Positions 1 to 5,825 of a stretch of DNA of 5,825 nt are shown here, piece by piece. A program made the translations under genes and the position numbers. The notes beneath the pieces were generated by a model. That model did no database searches, was not told the DNA's origin, and worked only from the letters and a program-made list of their open reading frames with translations. This DNA comes from Ruminococcus sp. UBA1780 (GTDB lineage: Bacteria > Bacillota > Clostridia > Oscillospirales > Ruminococcaceae). The DNA lies in assembly GCA_002315235.1 (NCBI GenBank), contig DCGK01000132.1, forward strand, positions 466 through 6,290. The letters run 5' to 3'. Numbering within the stretch: the stretch's first letter is position 1; every line of letters starts with the position of its first letter.

Positions 1-1914
1 CTGACAAGCCGTGAGCAGCTCGATGCTATTTTTGAACGTGTAAAAAAAATCGAACCGCAGAAGGAAAAAGCGTACCGTGATATAATGAAGCTCCTTGAAA
101 AGCACGGAATCAGTCAGGTTTCCGGAGATAAACTCACTGAGCGTGAAGAAGAGTTTGCCGGAGAGTACTTCAGGACTGAAATTCTGCCTCTCCTCTCTCC
201 TCTTATCATTGACAAGCGTCATCCTCTTCCTTTTATAAGGAACAAGGATCTGTACATAGCAGTGCGTCTGGATTCAAAATCAGGAACAAAGGTAGGACTT
301 CTTCCGGTAAATGATTCATTCAGACGAATGATTCAGCTTAACAAAAAGCCTTTCAGGTTTATACTGGTTGAGGATCTGATTCTTAAATATGCGTCTGAAG
401 TGTTTGAAAACTACAATGTACTTGAAAAATGCATTGTACGCATCACGCGAAATGCTGACATAAGCGAAGACGATGATTCACTTCTTGACAGCGACTTTGA
501 TTTCAGACGTGCAATGGAGGAACTTATAAAGAAAAGGAAAAAGCTTGCACCTGTACGTATTCAGGTGTACGGAGATACCGGATCCGAAACAGTAAAATAT
601 CTCTGCAAGCGTCTGGACATTCAGGACAATCAGGTATTCCCTGCCTCTGCTCCGCTTGATCTTTCCTTTACCTTCACATTAAAGTCAATGTTCGAAGCGA
701 AAAAATCCCTCTGCTACAAGCCGTTCACACCTCAGAACTCGCCTGCTGTTGCAGACGGCATCCCGATGGCAGACCAGATACGGAAAAAGGACATAATCCT
801 TCACTACCCGTATGAAAGCATAAAGCCTTTTATAAGAATGCTGAATGAAGCGGCCGCCGACCCTGATGTTGTGTCAGTCAAAATCACGCTGTACCGACTC
901 GCACGCAACAGCAAGATCATTCAGGCACTCGTCGACATGGCTGAACGCGGCAAGGACGTTCTGGTACTTGTGGAGCTCCGTGCCAGATTTGACGAGGAGA
1001 ACAATATCGGATGGTCAAAGACACTTCAGAACGCAGGATGTACTATAATATACGGCCCGGTAGGTCTGAAGGTTCATTCCAAGCTTCTTCTTATAACCCG
1101 CAGAAAGGGTGAAGAGGTCGAATACATAACACAGGTCGGAACCGGAAACTACAACGAAAAGACATCCGAGCTGTATACCGACCTTTCGCTTATCACAGCT
1201 AATCAGGAAATAGGCGCCGGCGCACTTGAGGTTTTCAACGCACTTTCGCTCGGAAATCTTGTCGAGGAATCAGACCATCTTCTGGTCGCTCCTCTCTGCC
1301 TCCAGTCAAAGGTTATCGAAATGATAGACGAGGAAATTTCACGTGCAAAGTCGGGTGAAAAGGCATTTATCGGCATCAAGATAAATTCTCTGTCAGACAG
1401 AAAAATAATCGAAAAGCTTTCGGAAGCCTCGCAGGCAGGTGTAAAAACTGAACTTGTAATCAGAGGTCTCTGCTGTCTTGTATCAGGGATAAAAGGCAAA
1501 ACCGATAACATTCACATAACGAGCATTGTCGGAAGATTTCTCGAGCACAGCCGAATATATATTTTCGGAACAAAGCAGAGAAGAAAGGTTTACATAAGCT
1601 CCGCGGACTTTATGACCAGAAACACAGTCAAGCGTGTTGAGGTCGCAGTTCCGGTTTATGACCCTGACATACAGAACCGTGTGGTAAGTATATTCGAAAC
1701 AATGCTTGACGACGATGTAAAGGCAAGAGTACAGGGTTCAGACGGCATGTACCGCAAAAAGAGCGTGCATAAAAAGAATCTCAGTGCCCAGGATGAATTT
1801 ATCCGTCTTGCAGTATCCGCTGCGAAGGCTCCGCCGGTTCCCGAACCTGCTGAAGATGAAAGCAGTAAACCGGATTTCTCGGATTTCTACAGAGAGTACC
1901 TTATGCAGAGCTGA
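1..1914 (+). CDS. ppk1: Polyphosphate kinase 1 (PPK1), partial, 5' end off window
   Basis: Reversibly transfers the gamma phosphate of ATP to a growing inorganic polyphosphate chain. The reading frame is open from base 1 (LTSREQLDAIF...), so the methionine at 85 is internal. 637 residues are visible. Lining up with E. coli PPK as I remember it (688 aa, His435) suggests about 75 N-terminal residues are missing. Numbering from the first visible codon, the phosphohistidine is H359 in GLKVHSKLLLI (codon 1075-1077). R299 in LYRLARNSK and R329 in RARFDEENN sit 60 and 30 residues before it, as do E. coli R375 and R405. GTGNYNEKTSELYTD follows. The second conserved histidine is H516 in RFLEHSRIYIFG (1546-1548), and SSADFMTRN lies just after it. 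The C-terminus runs about 25 residues longer than in E. coli, as a Pro/Glu/Asp-rich tail. The gene ends in TGA and is followed by its own terminator, so it is probably not cotranscribed with hrcA. Family assignment is near certain. Confidence 0.97.
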   Translation: MTSREQLDAIFERVKKIEPQKEKAYRDIMKLLEKHGISQVSGDKLTEREEEFAGEYFRTEILPLLSPLIIDKRHPLPFIRNKDLYIAVRLDSKSGTKVGLLPVNDSFRRMIQLNKKPFRFILVEDLILKYASEVFENYNVLEKCIVRITRNADISEDDDSLLDSDFDFRRAMEELIKKRKKLAPVRIQVYGDTGSETVKYLCKRLDIQDNQVFPASAPLDLSFTFTLKSMFEAKKSLCYKPFTPQNSPAVADGIPMADQIRKKDIILHYPYESIKPFIRMLNEAAADPDVVSVKITLYRLARNSKIIQALVDMAERGKDVLVLVELRARFDEENNIGWSKTLQNAGCTIIYGPVGLKVHSKLLLITRRKGEEVEYITQVGTGNYNEKTSELYTDLSLITANQEIGAGALEVFNALSLGNLVEESDHLLVAPLCLQSKVIEMIDEEISRAKSGEKAFIGIKINSLSDRKIIEKLSEASQAGVKTELVIRGLCCLVSGIKGKTDNIHITSIVGRFLEHSRIYIFGTKQRRKVYISSADFMTRNTVKRVEVAVPVYDPDIQNRVVSIFETMLDDDVKARVQGSDGMYRKKSVHKKNLSAQDEFIRLAVSAAKAPPVPEPAEDESSKPDFSDFYREYLMQS

Positions 1915-1963
1915 CACCTGACTGTTTAAGGCATTTACAGTAAAATTCAATACTGATTTACAG

Positions 1964-1995
1964 CGGCATTCCGTTTTCCGGAATGCCGTTTTTTT
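1964..1995 (+). terminator. Rho-independent terminator of ppk1
   Basis: A perfect 10-bp inverted repeat, CGGCATTCCG (1964-1973) and CGGAATGCCG (1979-1988), encloses a 5-base loop (TTTTC) and is followed at once by seven T residues (1989-1995). It lies 49 bases after the ppk1 stop codon. This is a textbook intrinsic terminator. It separates ppk1 transcription from the heat-shock operon promoter about 95 bases further on. Confidence 0.93.
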
Positions 1996-2089
1996 GCACG
2001 AATACATCCCCGTCAGGCATTATTTGACTGAATACTTTGGCAGATTTAACAAATATAAAAAAAGCCGCAGTAAATATTAAACAAACCTA
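1996..2089. other. AT-rich non-coding spacer upstream of the hrcA promoter
   Basis: This stretch between the ppk1 terminator and the hrcA -35 box has no credible ORF with a ribosome binding site and no RNA gene that I can recognise. It is AT-rich, with A runs at about 2051-2063 and an A/T-rich patch at about 2071-2087 just upstream of the -35 box. The latter could act as an UP-like element, but no specific motif supports that. Confidence 0.5.
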
Positions 2090-2118
2090 TTGACGTTTGA
2101 ATAAAATAATGGTATATT
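2090..2118 (+). promoter_or_regulatory. Sigma-A-type promoter of the hrcA-grpE-dnaK operon
   Basis: The -35 box TTGACG (2090-2095) is separated by exactly 17 bases from the -10 box TATATT (2113-2118). A TG dinucleotide at 2110-2111 supplies an extended -10 (TGGTATATT). Both boxes are one or two mismatches from the vegetative consensus. Start of transcription is predicted about 7 bases downstream, near 2125, inside the CIRCE repeat, giving a leader of about 60 bases before the hrcA ATG. A housekeeping-type promoter with a CIRCE operator is the standard layout for class I heat-shock genes. Confidence 0.88.
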
Positions 2119-2122
2119 ATAT

Positions 2123-2149
2123 TTAGCACTCAGAGAGATAGAGTGCTAA
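2123..2149 (+). promoter_or_regulatory. CIRCE operator (HrcA binding site)
   Basis: A perfect inverted repeat, TTAGCACTC (2123-2131), a 9-base spacer, then GAGTGCTAA (2141-2149), matches the canonical CIRCE element at all 18 conserved positions. HrcA dimers bind this site and repress the promoter. The element covers the predicted transcription start immediately after the -10 box, so bound HrcA should block RNA polymerase. It sits 36 bases before the hrcA start codon. It is the only CIRCE copy I see in the window; none lies before grpE, dnaK or dnaJ. Confidence 0.98.
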
Positions 2150-2185
2150 CACTTAAGAACCAATATTGCTAACGGAGACTTTCCA

Positions 2186-3229
2186 ATGGATGAACGAAAG
2201 TTAAAAATACTGGCAGCAGTTGTGGATGAGTACATTCTCACAGGTGAGCCTGTTGGTTCAAAAGCTATTTCCCGGGTACCGGGCATCAACGTTTCAGCAG
2301 CCACAATCAGAAACGATATGTCAATGCTTGAACAGCTCGGATATCTTGAACAGCCCCATACATCAGCAGGACGAATTCCTACTTTCAGCGGATATCGTCT
2401 CTATATTGACCAGCTGATGCAGGTTGAGGAACTTTCAGAAACTGAACGTAATAGACTTGACGAAATGCTCGGTGGAGAAGAAAATCTCACAGAGGATTCA
2501 ATAATTCAGAGTGCAGGAAAAGCACTTGCAGAGCTTACAAAATGCGCTGCGGTTGTTGCCAACTCCGCACCTAAGTTTTCAGTCATTACAAAAGTTGACG
2601 TAGTTCCGACAGGAAAAAGGCTTTATCTGATCCTGCTTATCACTTCAAACGGCAGTATTAAAAACAAAGCATGTCGTCTTGAGTTTGATCTCGATGAAGA
2701 ACAGCTTGAGTTTTTCTCACATTATATACAGGAAAATCTGCAGGGCGTTTCAATCGAAGAGCTTTCTGAAGAACGAATGGAAAAACTTATAACAGCACTT
2801 GGCGCATATATGATAACTCTTGCTCCTCTGGTAAAGGGACTGTGCGAACTTTCACAGGATTTACTCCAGAACGAGCTTACAATAAGCGGAACAAACAATC
2901 TTATCTCGTGCAGCGAATTTGACAAAAACGAAATTGTTCGCTTCATGGAACGCAAAAACGAATTTGCTGATTTTCTCAGTGACAGCTTCAGCGGAATTCA
3001 GGTAATGTTCAGCAAGGAAAAGGACGATTTCATAATCGGAAATTCCAGCATGATTGTTTCAAAGTACCGCAAAGGCAAAAAAGAAGCCGGTTCGCTGGGA
3101 ATAGTCGGACCGATGAGGCTTAACTACGCCAAAATCATACCTTATATAGAATATTTTACGCAGAAAATCACCGATGTCCTTTCAGTGGACGAGGATGATG
3201 ACAGCGAAGGAAAGGAAACAGACGTATAA
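2186..3229 (+). CDS. hrcA: Heat-inducible transcription repressor HrcA
   Basis: Repressor of class I heat-shock genes. It binds CIRCE as a dimer, and in well-studied species the GroE chaperonin keeps it active. At 347 residues it has the usual family length. Residues 1-75 form the N-terminal winged helix-turn-helix: LAAVVDEYILTGEPVGSKAI, then SAATIRNDM (37-45) as the likely recognition helix, then LEQLGYLEQPHTSAGRIPT and GYRLYID (69-75). The middle is the GAF-like and dimerisation region. The conserved C-terminal block is GIVGPMRLNYAKIIPYIEY (305-323), followed by an acidic end rich in Asp and Glu. The ATG at 2186 is supported by GGAG at 2174-2177, eight bases upstream, and by the canonical N-terminus. 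It is the first gene of the operon, so HrcA represses its own synthesis through the upstream CIRCE. The stop TAA shares its last A with the grpE start. Confidence 0.97.
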   Translation: MDERKLKILAAVVDEYILTGEPVGSKAISRVPGINVSAATIRNDMSMLEQLGYLEQPHTSAGRIPTFSGYRLYIDQLMQVEELSETERNRLDEMLGGEENLTEDSIIQSAGKALAELTKCAAVVANSAPKFSVITKVDVVPTGKRLYLILLITSNGSIKNKACRLEFDLDEEQLEFFSHYIQENLQGVSIEELSEERMEKLITALGAYMITLAPLVKGLCELSQDLLQNELTISGTNNLISCSEFDKNEIVRFMERKNEFADFLSDSFSGIQVMFSKEKDDFIIGNSSMIVSKYRKGKKEAGSLGIVGPMRLNYAKIIPYIEYFTQKITDVLSVDEDDDSEGKETDV

Positions 3230-3231
3230 TG
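3207..3231 (+). promoter_or_regulatory. grpE ribosome binding site and TAATG stop-start overlap
   Basis: The hrcA stop TAA (3227-3229) and the grpE start ATG (3229-3231) share one base. Purine-rich AAGG and AAAGG motifs (3207-3215), inside the last hrcA codons, are the only Shine-Dalgarno candidates. They are rather far from the start, 13 bases from the nearer AGG. The overlap suggests that ribosomes finishing hrcA help to start grpE (translational coupling); this is an inference. Confidence 0.7.
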
Positions 3232-3792
3232 AGTAAAAAGAAACACGATGAAACTGAAGAACAGGAACTCGAAGTAAACGAAGCTGCTGAAGAAACAGCT
3301 GAAGAAGTTACTGAAGAGGCTGCCGTGGAAACACCAGCAGAAGACAGTGCAGAGGCAAAGATTGCCGCACTCGAAGCTGAGCTTAAGGAAGAAAAGGACA
3401 AATACATGCGCCTCTACGCTGAGTTTGACAACTTCCGCAAGAGAACAGCAAAGGAAAAAACTGAAGCATACGGTGATTCCGCTGCCAAAACAATTGCTGA
3501 GCTTCTTCCTGCAATTGACAACTTCGACAGAGCACTTGATACACCTTGTTCAGATGAGAACTTCAAAAAGGGTGTTGATATGATATTCACACAGCTGACA
3601 GGAATTCTTGAAAAAATCGGCGTAACTGAGATTGAAGCTCTCGGACAGCCTTTTAACCCTAACCTTCACAATGCTATCAAGCAGGTTGAAAACGAGGACG
3701 GAGAATCCGACACAGTATGTGAGGTATTCCAGAAGGGATACAAACTCGGCGACAGAATCATCAGACATTCAATGGTTGCCGTAAACGCTTAA
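3229..3792 (+). CDS. grpE: Nucleotide exchange factor GrpE (DnaK co-chaperone)
   Basis: GrpE dimers open the DnaK nucleotide-binding domain to release ADP, which resets the Hsp70 cycle in the cytoplasm. The 187-residue length is normal. Residues 1-42 are a very acidic, Glu/Ala-rich and probably disordered tail. Residues 43-85 form the long coiled-coil helix, containing YAEFDNFRKRTAKEK (63-77), a hallmark of the family. The helical bundle region follows, with LLPAIDNFDRAL. The C-terminal beta domain (about 131-187) carries the family signature FNPNLHNAI (142-150), a 19-residue gap, then GYKLGDRIIRHSMVAV. The start overlaps the hrcA stop by one base. dnaK begins 51 bases after the stop, with no terminator between, so all three genes should share one transcript controlled by CIRCE. 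Confidence 0.97.
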   Translation: MSKKKHDETEEQELEVNEAAEETAEEVTEEAAVETPAEDSAEAKIAALEAELKEEKDKYMRLYAEFDNFRKRTAKEKTEAYGDSAAKTIAELLPAIDNFDRALDTPCSDENFKKGVDMIFTQLTGILEKIGVTEIEALGQPFNPNLHNAIKQVENEDGESDTVCEVFQKGYKLGDRIIRHSMVAVNA

Positions 3793-3826
3793 TCAGCCAG
3801 ACACATTTAAAATATATATTCAATTT

Positions 3827-3846
3827 GAAAGGATGAATTTACAATG
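3827..3846 (+). promoter_or_regulatory. dnaK ribosome binding site and start
   Basis: GAAAGGA (3827-3833) lies 10 bases before the ATG at 3844. An earlier ATG at 3833-3835 is out of frame, directly abuts the Shine-Dalgarno sequence, and would end after 12 codons at 3869-3871. The canonical MGKIIGIDLGTTNS N-terminus fixes 3844 as the true start. Confidence 0.85.
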
Positions 3847-5688
3847 GGAAAGATTATCGGTATTGACTTAGGTACAACAAACTCATGCGTAGCAGTTATG
3901 GAAGGCGGTAACGCTGTAGTAATTCCTAACTCAGAAGGTGCAAGAACAACTCCTTCAGTTGTTGCTTTTGCAAAGTCAGGTGAAAGACTCGTAGGCCAGA
4001 CAGCAAAGCGTCAGGCAGTTACTAACCCTGACAAGACAATCATCTCAATCAAGCGTCACATGGGTTCAGACTATAAGGTAAACATAGACGACAAGAAATA
4101 CACACCACAGGAAGTTTCAGCTATGATTCTTCAGAAGCTCAAGGCTGACGCTGAAGCATACCTCGGTGAAACAGTAACAGAAGCAGTTATCACAGTTCCT
4201 GCTTACTTCACAGACTCACAGAGACAGGCAACAAAGGACGCAGGTCAGATTGCAGGTCTTACAGTTAAGAGAATTATCAACGAGCCAACAGCTGCTGCTC
4301 TTTCTTACGGTATCGACAAGGAAGAAGACCAGAAAATCATGGTATATGACCTCGGCGGCGGTACATTCGACGTATCAATCATCGAAATGGGCGACGGCGT
4401 AACAGAAGTTCTTGCAACAGCAGGTAACAACCACCTCGGCGGTGATGACTTCGACCAGAGAATCATTGACTGGATGGTTGCAGAATTCAAGCAGTCAGAA
4501 GGCATCGATCTTTCAGGCGACAAGCTTGCTATGCAGAGACTTAAGGAAGCTGCTGAAAAGGCAAAGATTGAACTTTCATCTACACCTACATCAAACATCA
4601 ACCTCCCGTTCATCACAGCTGATGCAACAGGTCCTAAGCACCTTGACCTTACACTTACACAGGCTAAGTTCAACGAACTTACATCAGACCTCGTTGAATC
4701 AACAATGGGTCCTGTAGACCAGGCTCTCCGTGACAGCGGTCTCTCAGCTTCAGACCTTAACAAGGTTCTCATGGTTGGCGGTTCTTCAAGAATTCCTGCA
4801 GTTCAGGAAGCTGTTAAGAAGCGTATCGGCAAGGATCCTTTCAAGGGCATCAACCCTGACGAATGCGTTGCTCTCGGTGCTGCTTACCAGGGCGGTGTAC
4901 TTGGCGGCGACGTTAAGGAAGGTCTCCTCCTCCTCGACGTAACACCACTTTCACTCGGTCTTGAAACAATGGGCGGCGTATGCACAAAGATTATCGAAAG
5001 AAATACAACAATTCCTACAAAGAAGTCACAGATCTTCTCAACTGCTGCTGACAACCAGTCTGCTGTTGATATCAACATCCTCCAGGGTGAACGTGAATTC
5101 GCAAAGGATAACAAGCAGCTTGGTATGTTCCGTCTCGACGGTATCGCACCGGCTCCAAGAGGAATCCCACAGATCGAAGTTACATTCGATATCGACCAGA
5201 ACGGTATCGTTCACGTTTCAGCAAAGGATCTCGGCACAGGCAAGGAACAGAACATCTCAATCACAGCTTCAACAAACATGTCAAAGGATGACATCGACAA
5301 GGCTGTAAAGGAAGCTGAACAGTTTGCTGAAGAAGACAAGAAGAGACGTGAAGACGTTGATGCAAAGAACAACGGTGAAAACCTTGTATTCCAGTGCGAA
5401 AAGGCACTCGGCGAATTCGGTGACAAGGTAAGCGCTGAAGACAAGGCACCTATCGAAAGCAAGTGTGAAGAACTCAAGGCTGCTCTCAAGGCTGACAACA
5501 TCGATGATATCAAGGCTAAGACAGATGAGCTCCAGAAGGCATTCTACGAACTCTCATCAAAGGTTTACCAGGCTGCAGGCGCAGCTGCCGGTCAGGATCC
5601 TTCAGCTGCAGGCTTTGGCGGTGCTGCTGAAGACGTAAATGACAAGAAGGATGACAACGTAGTAGACGCTGACTTCACAGAAGCTTAA
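3844..5688 (+). CDS. dnaK: Molecular chaperone DnaK (Hsp70)
   Basis: ATP-driven cytoplasmic chaperone that binds exposed hydrophobic peptides and works with DnaJ and GrpE. The 614 residues are typical for Firmicutes. The nucleotide-binding domain (1-356) shows GIDLGTTNSCVAV (phosphate 1), K70 in SIKRHMG, PAYFTDSQRQATKDAG, INEPTAAALSYG, DLGGGTFDVSII with T174 equivalent to E. coli T199, and VLMVGGSSRIPAVQ. Between about residues 75 and 85 it lacks the roughly 24 residues present in E. coli DnaK, the known Gram-positive-type deletion. The interdomain linker is VKEGLLLLD (357-365). The beta substrate-binding domain follows (DVTPLSLGLETMGG, NTTIPTKKSQIFSTAADNQS, GIPQIEVTFDID), then the helical lid from about 480 and a Gly/Ala/Asp-rich tail ending DADFTEA. 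All key residues are intact. Codon use is visibly more biased than in hrcA: nearly every Lys is AAG, as expected for a highly expressed gene. Confidence 0.99.
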   Translation: MGKIIGIDLGTTNSCVAVMEGGNAVVIPNSEGARTTPSVVAFAKSGERLVGQTAKRQAVTNPDKTIISIKRHMGSDYKVNIDDKKYTPQEVSAMILQKLKADAEAYLGETVTEAVITVPAYFTDSQRQATKDAGQIAGLTVKRIINEPTAAALSYGIDKEEDQKIMVYDLGGGTFDVSIIEMGDGVTEVLATAGNNHLGGDDFDQRIIDWMVAEFKQSEGIDLSGDKLAMQRLKEAAEKAKIELSSTPTSNINLPFITADATGPKHLDLTLTQAKFNELTSDLVESTMGPVDQALRDSGLSASDLNKVLMVGGSSRIPAVQEAVKKRIGKDPFKGINPDECVALGAAYQGGVLGGDVKEGLLLLDVTPLSLGLETMGGVCTKIIERNTTIPTKKSQIFSTAADNQSAVDINILQGEREFAKDNKQLGMFRLDGIAPAPRGIPQIEVTFDIDQNGIVHVSAKDLGTGKEQNISITASTNMSKDDIDKAVKEAEQFAEEDKKRREDVDAKNNGENLVFQCEKALGEFGDKVSAEDKAPIESKCEELKAALKADNIDDIKAKTDELQKAFYELSSKVYQAAGAAAGQDPSAAGFGGAAEDVNDKKDDNVVDADFTEA

Positions 5689-5720
5689 TCAGCAGGAATT
5701 ATAAAACACATATAAGGGTT

Positions 5721-5750
5721 TCAGGGCGGGTTTTAAATCCGCTCTGATTT
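5721..5750 (+). terminator. Hairpin between dnaK and dnaJ, possible partial terminator or mRNA-stabilising structure
   Basis: TCAGGGCGG (5721-5729) pairs with CCGCTCTGA (5739-5747), giving 9 bp with one G-U wobble around a 9-base loop. Only three T residues follow (5748-5750) before CC. The stem is strong but the T run is poor for an intrinsic terminator, so partial read-through into dnaJ, or protection of the upstream dnaK message, are both plausible. It lies 32 bases after the dnaK stop. There is no clear promoter or CIRCE between it and dnaJ, which suggests dnaJ depends at least partly on read-through. Confidence 0.5.
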
Positions 5751-5781
5751 CCGTATTATCATATTTTCAGAACTACCATAC

Positions 5782-5794
5782 GGAGGAACATATG
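5782..5794 (+). promoter_or_regulatory. Strong ribosome binding site of dnaJ
   Basis: GGAGG (5782-5786), a consensus Shine-Dalgarno core, ends five bases before the ATG at 5792-5794. It is closer to consensus than the sites of grpE and dnaK, and it supports calling a real start for a gene of which only 34 bases are visible. Confidence 0.88.
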
Positions 5795-5825
5795 GCTGAC
5801 AAAAGAGACTATTATGAAGTGCTTG
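5792..5825 (+). CDS. dnaJ: Chaperone protein DnaJ (Hsp40), N-terminal fragment, 3' end off window
   Basis: Only 11 codons are visible, reading MADKRDYYEVL. This is the standard opening of bacterial DnaJ, the start of J-domain helix I (consensus roughly KRDYYEVLGV). The gene follows dnaK on the same strand after 103 bases, the usual place for dnaJ, and has a strong GGAGG site. DnaJ delivers substrates to DnaK and stimulates its ATPase through the J domain. The HPD motif and zinc-finger region lie outside the window, so a shorter J-domain protein cannot be excluded from this fragment alone, but context makes DnaJ by far the most likely. Confidence 0.93.
   Translation, partial: MADKRDYYEVL

Noticed and set aside
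85..87. ATG as the start of the polyphosphate kinase gene
   Set aside because: The frame is open to base 1 with PPK-like sequence (LTSREQLDAIF...), there is no Shine-Dalgarno sequence before 85, and the N-terminal domain would be incomplete. It is an internal Met.
1738..2007. Minus-strand 89-codon frame across the ppk1 end and terminator
   Set aside because: It runs through the terminator hairpin and the ppk1 coding region, has no family resemblance and no convincing ribosome site.
3168..3407. Minus-strand 79-codon frame rich in Ser and Ala
   Set aside because: Its Ser/Ala repeats are the reverse complement of the Glu/Ala-rich grpE N-terminus (GAA, GCT, GCA codons), so it is a shadow.
3793..3843. 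Possible separate promoter for dnaK (TATATT at 3815-3820)
   Set aside because: The AT-rich -10-like hexamer has no -35 match about 17 bases upstream (around 3792-3797), and there is no CIRCE copy. Cotranscription from the hrcA promoter is simpler.
3833..3871. 12-codon leader ORF overlapping the dnaK start
   Set aside because: Its ATG directly abuts the ribosome site, leaving no usable spacing, and the frame is short and ends inside dnaK. It is probably chance.
4305..4772. 155-codon open frame on the minus strand inside dnaK
   Set aside because: It is fully antisense to the conserved ATPase domain of dnaK, has no recognisable family and has a Ser/Arg-rich composition typical of frames opposite biased codons.
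3844..5688. Possible deletion or damage in dnaK, because it is shorter than E. coli DnaK
   Set aside because: The missing stretch of roughly 24 residues after about residue 75 is the known difference between Gram-positive-type and proteobacterial DnaK, and all functional motifs are intact.

Overview
The window looks like an ordinary core chromosomal segment of a Gram-positive, low-to-moderate GC bacterium, most likely a member of the Clostridia. A Ruminococcus/Oscillospiraceae-type organism is my best guess from general sequence feel, not from a search. Three things support a Firmicutes origin: the class I heat-shock order hrcA-grpE-dnaK-dnaJ, a perfect CIRCE operator directly upstream of hrcA, and a DnaK lacking the roughly 24-residue segment near residue 75 that proteobacterial DnaK carries. 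All genes are on the + strand.

Region 1 (1-1914) is the 3' part of a polyphosphate kinase gene (ppk1). It is open from the first base, so the true start lies outside the window, and about 75 N-terminal residues are probably missing. Region 2 (1915-2185) is a 271-base gap. It holds a strong intrinsic terminator for ppk1 (1964-1995), then about 90 AT-rich bases with no gene, then a sigma-A-type promoter (2090-2118) whose predicted start point lies inside the CIRCE operator (2123-2149).

Region 3 (2186-5825) is the HrcA-controlled chaperone operon. hrcA encodes the repressor and overlaps grpE by one base (TAATG). grpE is followed 51 bases later by dnaK. A 103-base gap after dnaK contains a hairpin with a short T run, and then dnaJ begins, cut off after 11 codons. 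DnaK is the Hsp70, GrpE its nucleotide-exchange factor and DnaJ its J-domain co-chaperone. HrcA binding to CIRCE should close the promoter of all four genes, giving autoregulated stress control.

I see no mobile element, CRISPR array, RNA gene or unknown protein family here. The points worth a second look are modest: the dnaK-dnaJ hairpin, the codon-use contrast between dnaK and its neighbours, the promoter/operator overlap, the ppk1-chaperone neighbourhood, and the extended PPK tail.
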